From: Bacteroidales bacterium
GTDB taxonomy: Bacteria > Bacteroidota > Bacteroidia > Bacteroidales > B18-G4
Length of the DNA: 62,826 nucleotides
Assembly (NCBI GenBank): GCA_018401355.1
Contig: JAGYLD010000006.1
Span: 1-62,826 of the forward strand
Direction: 5' to 3'
The position numbers were made by a program, and so were the translations under genes. Shown piece by piece: positions 9,106 through 17,751 of the stretch. The notes beneath the pieces are model-generated. The model searched no databases. It saw only the letters and a list, made by a program, of their open reading frames with translations, and was not told where the DNA came from. The stretch's first letter is position 1; the number at the start of each line of letters is the position of its first letter.

Positions 9106-10389
9106 ATGAACAAATTATTTGATTATCTGGAAGAACTGTTTTTATCAATGGGAACTCCGGAAGGCTGGGCTGTGTTATTCAGGGAATTACTGGCGATGTT
9201 TATAACAATGTTCTTCATCCTCATTATTGCAATGATTTCCTATTATCTGACAAAATACATACTTGTCAGGACAGTCTACAGAGTTGCCATGCGCACCAAA
9301 ACCAGCTGGGACAATATCCTCGTAAGAAAAAAAGTTTTTCGCCGCCTTGCATACCTGGCCCCTGCCTTGGTAATCAACTACATGACTCCAATTTTGCTCG
9401 GGCGATTTGAAGTTCTTGCGAACATTATTGAGATTGCGACATCACTGTACATGGTCGTTATTTCCCTTCGCGTTTTTCTTTCACTTATCAATGCATTTCA
9501 TGAAATTTATGAATCATATGAATCATCTAAGGGAAAACCCATAAAAGGTTATTTACAGGTTCTCAAAATTATTGGATACATCTTTGCAATAGTGATTGTA
9601 ATTTCCATCTTATTAGGCAAAAATAATTTTGGCTGGCTTGCAGGATTTGGAGCCTTTTCTGCTGTCCTGATGCTGATCTTCAAGGATCCCATCCTGGGTT
9701 TTGTCGGCGGGATTCAACTCTCAGCCAACAACATGGTCAAGATCGGCGATTGGATCGAGATGCCTAAATACGGTGCAGACGGTACAGTTATAGACATTTC
9801 ACTGACTACTGTCAAAGTTCAAAACTGGAATAAGACCATCACAACATTACCAACCTATACGCTTGTAACAGATTATTTCAAGAACTGGCGGGGCATGGAA
9901 GAAAGTGGCGGAAGACGAATCAAAAGATCGATAAATATCGATCTGAACTCCATCAAATTTTGTACACCAGAAATGCTTGAACGCTTTTTAAAGTTCCAAA
10001 ATATATCAGAATACGTTGAAACCACTGAAAATGAGATAGAGGAATACAATAAAACATACAATATTGATAACACCATTCTGGTAAATGGAAGGCGACAAAC
10101 AAATATCGGGATATTCCGGGCATACCTTAAAGGGTATCTGAACAGACATAATAAAATCAATACCGGAATGACCTTTCTGGTAAGGCAGTTACAACCCACA
10201 GACAAAGGATTACCAATAGAAATATACGTATTTAGTAAAGTTCAGGCATGGGCACAATATGAAGACATACAATCTGACATTTTTGACCATATCCTTGCTG
10301 TCATACCATTCTTTGATCTTCAGGTTTTCCAGGATCCGACCGGTGCAGATTTGCGCTCTGCTTTACAATTTAAATCAGAAAAACCATGA
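9106..10389 (+). CDS. MscS-family mechanosensitive channel (YbdG/MscM-like)
   Basis: This 427-residue inner-membrane channel protein belongs to the YbdG-type branch of MscS channels, which release solutes on hypo-osmotic shock. It has several membrane segments (about 28-52, 81-99, 105-130, 150-171 and 178-205). The last is the pore helix, with GFGAFSAVLMLIFKDPILGFVGG in shorter pieces FGAFSAVL and FKDPILGFVGGI. The beta domain begins at VKIGDWIEMPKYGADGTVIDI, seen as IGDWIEM and ADGTVIDIS. The long, charged C-terminal region matches the YbdG branch. It overlaps the next gene by four bases (ATGA), so the two are coupled. Confidence 0.93.
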   Translation: MNKLFDYLEELFLSMGTPEGWAVLFRELLAMFITMFFILIIAMISYYLTKYILVRTVYRVAMRTKTSWDNILVRKKVFRRLAYLAPALVINYMTPILLGRFEVLANIIEIATSLYMVVISLRVFLSLINAFHEIYESYESSKGKPIKGYLQVLKIIGYIFAIVIVISILLGKNNFGWLAGFGAFSAVLMLIFKDPILGFVGGIQLSANNMVKIGDWIEMPKYGADGTVIDISLTTVKVQNWNKTITTLPTYTLVTDYFKNWRGMEESGGRRIKRSINIDLNSIKFCTPEMLERFLKFQNISEYVETTENEIEEYNKTYNIDNTILVNGRRQTNIGIFRAYLKGYLNRHNKINTGMTFLVRQLQPTDKGLPIEIYVFSKVQAWAQYEDIQSDIFDHILAVIPFFDLQVFQDPTGADLRSALQFKSEKP

Positions 10390-10901
10390 GCAGAACATTA
10401 TTTAAAGAGGAACAAAAATTCAGACAGGCCTGGATCATAATTATTATGGTTCTAGCTGTAGTTGTCTGGTTATACATGATCATACGCTATATCTTTATAG
10501 ATGAACTTTTTCAAAAAGAACCCGGAGCAGCATGGACAACCCTGATAGCAGGAATAATCCCCATACTCGTAATTTATCTTTTTGTAAAGATGAAATTACT
10601 TACAGTCGTTGACACCAATGGTGTGCATTGCCGGTTCACCATCTTACAACGTAATTTTAAGAGTTTTACGAAAGAAGATATACAAGCCTATGAGATCAGA
10701 CAGTACAAGCCTATATCTGAATATGGTGGATGGGGCATTCGTGTTGGAAGGGGAAAAAGGGGTTCAGCGTACAATGTGTCAGGAAATATTGGACTTCAAT
10801 TATATCTGAAAAATGGGAAAAAATTCCTGATTGGCACTCAACAACCAGAATCATTATCGAGAAGTATGGATAAATTGACAGGGAAAATTACGAAAGAATA
10901 A
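10386..10901 (+). CDS. Small two-TM membrane protein, PH-like domain (DUF6141-like, tentative)
   Basis: This 171-residue protein begins with the four-base ATGA overlap with the MscS gene. Two membrane helices lie at about 15-38 and 50-70. They are followed by a mostly beta region with VVDTNGVHCRF, YEIRQYKPISEYGGWGIRVG and NIGLQLYLKNGKKFLIGTQ, the pattern of PH-like membrane-associated domains. The assignment to DUF6141 is from memory and should be treated as tentative. Its coupling to the channel gene hints at a shared osmotic or membrane-tension role, but nothing proves it. The last 14 bases overlap the 3' end of idi on the opposite strand. Confidence 0.75.
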   Translation: MSRTLFKEEQKFRQAWIIIIMVLAVVVWLYMIIRYIFIDELFQKEPGAAWTTLIAGIIPILVIYLFVKMKLLTVVDTNGVHCRFTILQRNFKSFTKEDIQAYEIRQYKPISEYGGWGIRVGRGKRGSAYNVSGNIGLQLYLKNGKKFLIGTQQPESLSRSMDKLTGKITKE

Positions 10902-11400
10902 TTTCCTTTACTCTTTCGTAAACAATTCTGAACCAGACAGTATAATTCTGAGAATTTTCTATGATATCAACGGAAAGATCATCAATATTGATCCATTTCC
11001 AATTTTCAACCTCATCCCTATTTATTTTTGGAATGCCATTGAAAGTCCCGATTAAAACATGGTCAAACTCGTGTTCAATCATTCCTTTATCAAGACTGGC
11101 ATGATAAATAAAACCAAATACCTCATCCAACTCACAATCAAATCCCATTTCTTCAACCAGCCGCCTGTGCCCTGCATCCAAAACATCCTCATCCGGTCCT
11201 GGATGGCTGCAACAAGTATTGGACCATAAGCCAGGAGAATGATATTTCCCTAAAGCACGTTGCTGCAACATTAACTCATTTTTATCATTGAAAACAAAAA
11301 CAGAAAAAGCCCTGTGAAGCAAACCCTTTTTGTGGGCCTCCATTTTCTCCATGGTTCCCACCGGATTATCCTTTTTATCAACCAAAACAACTTTTTCCAT
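10888..11400 (-). CDS. idi: Isopentenyl-diphosphate delta-isomerase, type 1
   Basis: Idi interconverts IPP and DMAPP, the isoprenoid building blocks. The 170-residue protein has the Nudix-like IDI fold with the catalytic Cys in SNTCCSHP (Cys64) and the catalytic Glu in MIEHEFDHV (Glu109/Glu111), plus metal-binding His residues in KGLLHRAFSVFVF. The ATG at 11400 gives the family-typical start MEKVVLVD; an upstream extension to 11448 has no support. The gene is convergent with, and overlaps by 14 bp, the small membrane protein gene. Confidence 0.95.
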   Translation of the reverse strand: MEKVVLVDKKDNPVGTMEKMEAHKKGLLHRAFSVFVFNDKNELMLQQRALGKYHSPGLWSNTCCSHPGPDEDVLDAGHRRLVEEMGFDCELDEVFGFIYHASLDKGMIEHEFDHVLIGTFNGIPKINRDEVENWKWINIDDLSVDIIENSQNYTVWFRIVYERVKEIILS

Positions 11401-11477
11401 ATGATGAATCACAATTTCTATGCAAGTATAAGGAATAATGTATTTCAATACTTAAACAAAATTTATCATTAAAATAC

Positions 11478-11522
11478 TTGACAAGATTGAAACAATGTTC
11501 TATTTTTGACCGACCGTTCAAC
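11478..11522 (+). promoter_or_regulatory. TetR-gene promoter with overlapping operator-like element
   Basis: TTG at 11478-11480 and TATTTTTG at 11501-11508 are separated by 20 bp, an exact match to the Bacteroidota -33/-7 promoter. Overlapping the -7 box and predicted transcription start is TTGACCGACCGTTCAA (11506-11521), an imperfect palindrome of the GACCGACCGGTC type often found before TetR-family genes. The layout suggests autorepression of the operon that follows. Confidence 0.7.
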
Positions 11523-11531
11523 CATAAAAAT

Positions 11532-12122
11532 ATGCCAAGAACTGAAGAACAATTTGAAGAGATACGTGAGAAACGGAAAAAGCTGATCCTGGAAACAGCT
11601 CTGGAATTGTTTGCAAACGAGGGATACCACAACACATCCATAAGCCGGATAGCTAATGAAGCTAAGATATCAAAGGGTCTCCTGTATAATTATTTTAAAA
11701 GTAAAGAAGAACTTTTAAATGAAATTCTTTCATTCGGCATAGATGAATTTGTAAATGTTTTCGATCAAAATAAAGACGGCAATCTCACAGATGCAGAAAT
11801 GATCTACTTTATAGACAGGATATTTGAGATCTTACAAAACAATCAAAAATACTGGAAATTATATTTTGCTATTGCAACACAGCCAACGATTTTCGAAAAA
11901 GTCCTTGAAAAGGTTCAGGAATTTATTGAAGAATATTTCAGAATGATGACAGCATTTTTTTATCACAAAGACATTGAAGATCCTGAAGCAGAAGCCTATT
12001 TGTTTGGCGCCCTGATGGATGGGATCAGTATGAATTTTGTAATGAACCCCATGGGGTTTCCTGTTGAAAAAGTTAAAAAACTCATAATTAATAAATACCT
12101 CAACATTAAAAATTTCGAGTAA
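11532..12122 (+). CDS. TetR/AcrR-family transcriptional regulator
   Basis: This is a 196-residue TetR-type repressor. The helix-turn-helix spans about residues 34-56 (NTSISRIANEAKISKGLLYNYF, seen as ISRIANEAKISKGLLYNYF), preceded by the typical helix LILETALELFANEGY. The C-terminal all-helical ligand domain is divergent, as expected. The ATG at 11532 (MPRTEEQFEE) is chosen because the -7 box and operator lie just upstream; the longer TTG-started frame would run through the promoter. Its stop overlaps the start of the LolA-like gene by one base, so it heads the exporter operon and probably senses a lipid-like or hydrophobic cue. The ligand is not known. Confidence 0.92.
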   Translation: MPRTEEQFEEIREKRKKLILETALELFANEGYHNTSISRIANEAKISKGLLYNYFKSKEELLNEILSFGIDEFVNVFDQNKDGNLTDAEMIYFIDRIFEILQNNQKYWKLYFAIATQPTIFEKVLEKVQEFIEEYFRMMTAFFYHKDIEDPEAEAYLFGALMDGISMNFVMNPMGFPVEKVKKLIINKYLNIKNFE

Positions 12123-12883
12123 TGTTAAAAAGCGGAATCATATTAGCCATCACTACTATGTTAGCTATGACAAGCTATCACATTCATGCACAATCCCTTA
12201 CACCTAAAGAGATCGTTCAGAAATCCCAGGATAAGGTAAACGGAAAATCCAATAAAGGAGTCATGAAGATGACCGTACTGCGGCCAAGCTGGTCGAGGGA
12301 AGTTGAAATGAAAGTCTGGTCACTGGGTGAAGATTATTATATGATCTACATCACCGCTCCTTCCAGGGACAAAGGCCAGGTATTCATGAAAAGGCATAAC
12401 GACATGTGGAACTGGATGCCTTCAATCAACAGAATGATTAAAATTCCACCATCAATGATGAGCCAGTCCTGGATGGGATCCGACTTTACAAACAATGACC
12501 TGATGAGGATGAATTCATATGTGAATGATTACACACATAAGATCACGGATGAGGAGGATATTAACGGATACAGTTGTTACAAGATCGAGCTTAATCCAAA
12601 ACCGGATGCTCCTGTAGTATGGGGTAAGGTAAACATATGGATATCCAAAGAGGAATACTTTCAGATGCAATTTGAATTCTTTGATGAAGAACTTGAGTTA
12701 GTCAATAAAGAAGTTTGTTCCAATATCAAACAGTTTGGTGACAGGAAATTGCCTTCCAAGATGAAGATGACACCAATGGATAAGCCGGGTAATCAAACCA
12801 TCATAGAAATATCCGACATGGAATATGATGTCAACATGCCGGAAAGCTTCTTTTCACAGCAAAATATGAGACAGGTCAGATAA
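12122..12883 (+). CDS. LolA-like outer-membrane lipoprotein-sorting family periplasmic protein
   Basis: This 253-residue secreted protein starts with a signal peptide (MLKSGIILAITTMLAM, cleavage after HIHA). It then shows the hallmark of the large 'outer membrane lipoprotein-sorting protein' family: KEIVQKSQDKVNGKSNKG, MKMTVLRPSWSREVEM, FMKRHNDMWNWMPSINRMIK and SWMGSDFTNNDL. These proteins have the LolA/LolB half-barrel that shields acyl chains, and occur beside FtsX-type permeases or RND/MMPL pumps. Here it would be the periplasmic carrier for the ABC permeases that follow 12 bp downstream. True LolA is shorter and lacks the SWMGSDF block, so this is a paralogous carrier with unknown cargo. 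Confidence 0.9.
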   Translation: MLKSGIILAITTMLAMTSYHIHAQSLTPKEIVQKSQDKVNGKSNKGVMKMTVLRPSWSREVEMKVWSLGEDYYMIYITAPSRDKGQVFMKRHNDMWNWMPSINRMIKIPPSMMSQSWMGSDFTNNDLMRMNSYVNDYTHKITDEEDINGYSCYKIELNPKPDAPVVWGKVNIWISKEEYFQMQFEFFDEELELVNKEVCSNIKQFGDRKLPSKMKMTPMDKPGNQTIIEISDMEYDVNMPESFFSQQNMRQVR

Positions 12884-12895
12884 ATCAATGCTATT

Positions 12896-14119
12896 ATGGA
12901 ACAATATATTCAAATCGCCTGGAGAAATTTATGGAGAAACAAGCGCCGGACGCTGATCACGGTAGCTTCAGTCTTCTTTGCCATATTTCTATCACTTCTG
13001 ATGAGATCTATGCAAATTGGCTCTTACGATATGATGGAGCATGATGCGGTGAAGAATTCCACAGGCTATCTTCAGATCCATGCCAAAGGTTACTGGGACG
13101 ATAAAACGATTAATAATACTTTTGAGAAGGATTCCTCATTCATCAATAAAGTCAGGAACACCGCAAACGTTACAACCCTTACCCCACGTCTCGAATCCTT
13201 TGCTCTGGCCTCATCAGGCAATATGACAAAGGGTGTTGCAGTAATCGGAACAGACCCCAGGATTGAAAACAATATGACAGGACTTAAAAAGCGGGTTATC
13301 AGGGGAAGCTATTTCTCGTCCGACAGCATGGAAGTATTGTTAGGGGTATCATTGGCAAAATACCTAAAAGTAGACACTGGTGATACCCTGGTGCTGTTAA
13401 GTCAGGGATATCATGGAATAACAGCCGCCGGGGAGTTCTTCATCAAGGGGATTCTTGAGTTTCCGGCACAGAATATGAACAGCGAACTTGCATATTTAAC
13501 ATTAAAGGATGCCCAATATTTCTATGCTGCTCCAAACAGGCTAACATCATTATCCCTGATGATCGAGGATCCGGACGAACTGGAAGAGACGAAAGAAACA
13601 CTGCAGGAAAAATTAAGCGAGGATTATGAAGTCATGACCTGGAAACAGATGATGGTTGCCCTCGTACAAAGTATTGAAAGCGATAATATCAGCGGGATGT
13701 TTATGCTTGGGATCTTATATATGGTGGTTGCCTTTGGAATCTTTGGCACGATGCTGATGATGACCATGGAAAGGAAAAAGGAATTTGCCGTGATGGTATC
13801 GGTAGGAATGCAACGCTACAAGATATCCTACATCCTGGTCTTTGAAACTCTGTTTATTGGTTTAATGGGAATAATAGCAGGACTACTGGTAAGCTTTCCC
13901 ATAATTTACTATTTCCATATAAATCCCATACCACTGACAGGTGCCGCAGCACAGGCAATGATAGATTTCAATGCCAGACCCATCCTGCCTTTCTCAACCG
14001 ATCTCTTTATATTTACAAATCAAGCCATATTTGTGGTCATACTCACTTTCCTGGCCATCATTTATCCCATATTTTACGTCAGTAAATTCAACATTCTTAA
14101 AGCATTCCATGGCAGATAA
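12896..14119 (+). CDS. ABC transporter permease, FtsX/LolC/MacB type (first of two)
   Basis: This 407-residue inner-membrane permease has the MacB/LolCE layout: an N-terminal helix (RTLITVASVFFAIFLSLLM), a large periplasmic domain (about 45-265), and three C-terminal helices beginning GMFMLGILYMVVAFGIFGTM. The cytoplasmic coupling segment MMTMERKKEFAVMVSVGM between the second and third helices is typical of FtsX-domain permeases. Such proteins extract lipids or lipoproteins from the membrane by mechanotransmission rather than forming a channel. It pairs with the second permease 23 bp downstream to make a LolC/LolE-like heterodimer. Confidence 0.93.
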   Translation: MEQYIQIAWRNLWRNKRRTLITVASVFFAIFLSLLMRSMQIGSYDMMEHDAVKNSTGYLQIHAKGYWDDKTINNTFEKDSSFINKVRNTANVTTLTPRLESFALASSGNMTKGVAVIGTDPRIENNMTGLKKRVIRGSYFSSDSMEVLLGVSLAKYLKVDTGDTLVLLSQGYHGITAAGEFFIKGILEFPAQNMNSELAYLTLKDAQYFYAAPNRLTSLSLMIEDPDELEETKETLQEKLSEDYEVMTWKQMMVALVQSIESDNISGMFMLGILYMVVAFGIFGTMLMMTMERKKEFAVMVSVGMQRYKISYILVFETLFIGLMGIIAGLLVSFPIIYYFHINPIPLTGAAAQAMIDFNARPILPFSTDLFIFTNQAIFVVILTFLAIIYPIFYVSKFNILKAFHGR

Positions 14120-14142
14120 TAAATCAAGAAATACTTAAAAAA

Positions 14143-15369
14143 ATGATATTTTCAATTTCCTGGAAAAACGTATGGCGAAATAAGACCCGAAGCATGGTCG
14201 TAATAATGGCGGTTGCCCTGGGTCTGTTCGGTACCATTTTCATGATCGCATTGATGAACGGAGCCATCAACCAAAAAATCGATGCCTCCATCAGCAATGA
14301 AATATCCAATATCCAGATACACAACCCCAAATTTCTTGAAGACAAATCCATCGATTATCTTATTAATCATACCAGTCAAATCATCAGGAAAATCAAATCC
14401 ACCGAAGGTGTGCAAGCTGTTTGCAGGAGAACCAAATCGACCGCCATGGCGAGCACAGCTACATCAGGCAGTGGCGTAATGGTCAACGGGATAATCCCCC
14501 GTGAAGAAAAAAATGTTACAGATATATACAAATGCATCATTGAAGGATCATATTTCGAAGAAAGTTACAGGATGACACCAACCATGGTGTTGGGCAAAAA
14601 ACTTTCTGACAAACTAAAAGCCGGCATAGGATCCAAAGTTGTTTTGACCATCCAAAGTGTCAGCGGAGATATTACTTATGGCCTGTATCGTGTTGTCGGC
14701 ATTTTCAAAACCAGCAACACTATGTTTGATGAAATGAACATTTATGTTGAAAATAAAAGCCTTGTAGATTTAACTGGTGTTGGACCTGACCAAACCTCTG
14801 AAATAGCCATACTGCTGTATAACAATGAGTTAACGGATAAAATCACACCGGTATTCAAAAAGGAATTCAGCGAACTGAGCGTACAATCTTGGAAAGAAGT
14901 CGATCCATCTGTTGTTGCCATGGTATCATTGCTTGACCAGTTTTCCTATTTCATGCTGGCCATCATTATGGTTGCCCTGGTTTTTGTAATTGTCAACGCC
15001 ATGCTCATGGCCATTCTTGAAAGAACCAAAGAAATTGGGATGCTGATGGCGATCGGAATGAATAAAAAGAGAATATTTCTCATGATCATGATGGAAACCA
15101 TATTCCTGTCCATTACTGGAGCCATTGTCGGAATCATCCTCAGTGCTGCAACCGTTGGGTTCACCTATCATAAAGGGATCAATTTCGCCAGTGTTGCTGA
15201 GGGTTTTGAATCCTTTGGGTATAGCGCTTTGATCCATCCTACAGTACAAACAACCTTTTACATTACGATAGGCTTCATTGTAATCATAACCGCAGCCATT
15301 GCATCCATCTGGCCAGCAAGGAAGGCATTAAAGTTACAACCTGCCAATGCTGTAAGAGAAGATGCTTAA
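14143..15369 (+). CDS. ABC transporter permease, FtsX/LolE/MacB type (second of two)
   Basis: This 408-residue paralogue of the preceding permease has the same plan: N-terminal helix SMVVIMAVALGLFGTIFMIA, a periplasmic domain of about 220 residues, then three helices with coupling segment MAILERTKEIGMLMAIGM. The periplasmic domain is divergent from its partner, as in LolC versus LolE, where one contacts LolA and the other the lipoprotein. That division of labour is inferred. The next gene starts nine bases after its stop, so transcription is continuous. Confidence 0.93.
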   Translation: MIFSISWKNVWRNKTRSMVVIMAVALGLFGTIFMIALMNGAINQKIDASISNEISNIQIHNPKFLEDKSIDYLINHTSQIIRKIKSTEGVQAVCRRTKSTAMASTATSGSGVMVNGIIPREEKNVTDIYKCIIEGSYFEESYRMTPTMVLGKKLSDKLKAGIGSKVVLTIQSVSGDITYGLYRVVGIFKTSNTMFDEMNIYVENKSLVDLTGVGPDQTSEIAILLYNNELTDKITPVFKKEFSELSVQSWKEVDPSVVAMVSLLDQFSYFMLAIIMVALVFVIVNAMLMAILERTKEIGMLMAIGMNKKRIFLMIMMETIFLSITGAIVGIILSAATVGFTYHKGINFASVAEGFESFGYSALIHPTVQTTFYITIGFIVIITAAIASIWPARKALKLQPANAVREDA

Positions 15370-15378
15370 ACATTGATA

Positions 15379-17043
15379 ATGAAATTATTATTCAAACATA
15401 TAAAACCGGTATTACTCATTGTTTTTCTGGCCATCATTGTCTCAACAGCCGGGCAAAGCATCCTTGAAGACAAATACTGGATTTACCGGGACAGGCTTTT
15501 GAATGATTTCATGACCGGCATTGGTCCCGAACCAGGGTACAGCATCCCGGCAACAGCCAGAGACACCATTGGTGGCTCATTATTATGGTCTGATTGCACA
15601 ATAGAGCATGGACAATACATTGGCGTTTTGGCTACTGAATATAAAATATTGAACCTTGCAGGAGAAGATACTGAAGAAACTGTAAAGGAATTATTCTATG
15701 CTCTGTACGCCTTAAACCGTCTTGATTATTTTGCGGAAGAATATTTTGGCGGTACAAAATCTCTTAATGGATTTTTTATCCGGGACGATGTCGCAGAAGA
15801 CTCCCTCGACATGCAAACGGTCATTGATCACCTTAACCAGGGCTTACCCGAACCCAGGATCACATTTCTGCGTTCCGATCTGATGTCTTCTAATCCACGA
15901 GACAAGGAAGAAAGCCTTGATCAGGCCATATTGCTGATCACAGGTCTTGGATTGGTCACCCGTTGTGTACCGGAAGATGTTGAATATATCGAAAATAATC
16001 AAGTTCAGGTTTTCCAGGATTTTGAATCATCACTCCATCAGGAAGCCAGGAATCAAATCAAACGCATCGTAAACTACATCAAAGAAGGAGATTCAAGTAC
16101 CGTAGACCTCGACACCACAGATCCCAATTTATACGGTATTCAGGGAGACCAATGGGACTTTATCATTAAAAACCCGGTAACATACGAAAACGTAATGCGC
16201 GGAGAAAATGCCTTTTTTCTTTCCATGGGATATGCAGGAGCAAAGTACCATTATACCGGAGAATCCTCCCCCAGCACCGATACTGTCAGGAAAGAGCTTG
16301 CTCTGGAGACATTCCTTTTCCTGGAGAATTTCATTTTGCCTACCGATGAAGATTTTAAGGTAATAAACATGGAAGCCATGTCGAATATATGGCCAGAGGG
16401 AATTCAACCGGACACTGCTTACACAGAATACAATGCCCTCATTCTGGGGCCAAGGTCGCAGGTCAGAGATTACGGCTGGATACCCATGATACATCAAATG
16501 ACATTTGGAGGAAGCAATTATCTCATGAGTGCACTTCCACCGGATACAATATTTTATAACAACCCGAAAGGATATTACGAATATTTACTGGAGCTGGCCC
16601 CGGAAGAAGGCCCTTACAATTATAACGATTCCATTTACCCAAATTTTGAGTGGTCTTCAACTTCAAGAACCATTCATCCTGAGAGAAGAGGAGAAACAGC
16701 CACTGCTTTTCCCGGAAATTACAATGGGATTGATTACATGCTGTATTATAACCTGTACAGGCTGAATTTTTCTCCACCTGTAATCACAACGGAACATATT
16801 CCAGGAAATATCATTGTATTTCCAAATCCAACTTCTGGTAAAACCAGAATCTGTTATCCTGAGTCATTCACGCCCAGGCAAACTGAGTTGTATTCTATCC
16901 ACGGGGCACTGGTTAAATCTGTTGTCAGAAATGAACCGGAAATGTTGAATCTGTCAGAGCTCTCTTCCGGAATATACATTATCAGATCCATTGGCGAGAA
17001 AAATAAGATTTTAACAGGAAAAATCATTAAAACACAACCATAA
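15379..17043 (+). CDS. Secreted protein with T9SS type A sorting domain, unknown function
   Basis: The 554-residue product has a signal peptide (KPVLLIVFLAIIVSTAGQ) and ends in a recognisable T9SS type A sorting domain of about 80 residues: IIVFPNPTSGKTRICYP, then ELYSIHGALVKSV, then LSSGIYIIRS. It should cross the outer membrane by type IX secretion and be released or anchored on the surface. The body is not a family I recognise. ALYALNRLDYFAEEYFGG and GFFIRDD look like paired helices of an alpha/alpha-barrel. The ATG at 15379 is preferred over a TTG two codons earlier. It sits between the permeases and the ATPase of one ABC operon, an unusual place for a T9SS cargo. Confidence 0.85.
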   Translation: MKLLFKHIKPVLLIVFLAIIVSTAGQSILEDKYWIYRDRLLNDFMTGIGPEPGYSIPATARDTIGGSLLWSDCTIEHGQYIGVLATEYKILNLAGEDTEETVKELFYALYALNRLDYFAEEYFGGTKSLNGFFIRDDVAEDSLDMQTVIDHLNQGLPEPRITFLRSDLMSSNPRDKEESLDQAILLITGLGLVTRCVPEDVEYIENNQVQVFQDFESSLHQEARNQIKRIVNYIKEGDSSTVDLDTTDPNLYGIQGDQWDFIIKNPVTYENVMRGENAFFLSMGYAGAKYHYTGESSPSTDTVRKELALETFLFLENFILPTDEDFKVINMEAMSNIWPEGIQPDTAYTEYNALILGPRSQVRDYGWIPMIHQMTFGGSNYLMSALPPDTIFYNNPKGYYEYLLELAPEEGPYNYNDSIYPNFEWSSTSRTIHPERRGETATAFPGNYNGIDYMLYYNLYRLNFSPPVITTEHIPGNIIVFPNPTSGKTRICYPESFTPRQTELYSIHGALVKSVVRNEPEMLNLSELSSGIYIIRSIGEKNKILTGKIIKTQP

Positions 17044-17054
17044 AACTTTTAAAA

Positions 17055-17744
17055 ATGCCAGTTATCGAAGTTAAAAACCTGCACAAAATTTATCAGGAAA
17101 CCAAAGTTCCCGTTAAGGCCGTAAATGGAATAGATCTTTCATTTGAGGAAGGAGAATTTGCTGCCATTGTAGGGCCATCCGGTTCAGGTAAGACTACCGC
17201 ACTAAACATGATTGGCGGGCTTGATGCCCCATCAGAAGGTGAAGTACTGATAAACAACATTAACATTTCGGATTTAAAATCAAGAAAACTGATTGATTTC
17301 AGGCTCAAGAACATTGGATTTGTTTTTCAGGCCTATAATCTGATCCCGGTATTGACTGCGCTTGAAAATGTAGCATTCATTATGCAATTACAGGGATGGT
17401 CTAAAAAGGACAGGGAAACTCGTGCCAAAGAATTACTGGAAGCTGTTGGCATTGACCTGGACCGCATCCATAACCGTCCCGGCAACCTCAGCGGCGGACA
17501 GCAGCAGCGTGTAGCCGTTGCAAGGGCCCTGGCACCAAGGCCTAAGTTCATTCTGGCCGATGAACCTACAGCCAACCTGGATTCAAAATCAACCAGTGAG
17601 TTACTTGACATCATGCAAAAGATGAACAAAGAATCAAAGATCACCTTCATTTTCTCAACACATGACCAAAGAGTAATGGACAAAGCCCGCAGAATAATCA
17701 CTGTAGAAGATGGAAAAGTAAAAGAAGACAAAAAGATTGCCTGA
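17055..17744 (+). CDS. ABC transporter ATP-binding protein, LolD/MacB type
   Basis: This 229-residue ABC ATPase drives the two FtsX-type permeases of the operon. It has Walker A GPSGSGKTT, Q-loop FVFQAYNLIPVLTALEN, signature LSGGQQQRVAVARAL, Walker B FILADEPTANLDS and the switch His in STHDQRVM. The Q-loop region and short length place it in the LolD/MacB/FtsE group, which works with four-helix permeases in mechanotransmission. It starts 11 bp after the T9SS protein gene. Confidence 0.96.
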   Translation: MPVIEVKNLHKIYQETKVPVKAVNGIDLSFEEGEFAAIVGPSGSGKTTALNMIGGLDAPSEGEVLINNINISDLKSRKLIDFRLKNIGFVFQAYNLIPVLTALENVAFIMQLQGWSKKDRETRAKELLEAVGIDLDRIHNRPGNLSGGQQQRVAVARALAPRPKFILADEPTANLDSKSTSELLDIMQKMNKESKITFIFSTHDQRVMDKARRIITVEDGKVKEDKKIA

Positions 17745-17751
17745 TCTCATC

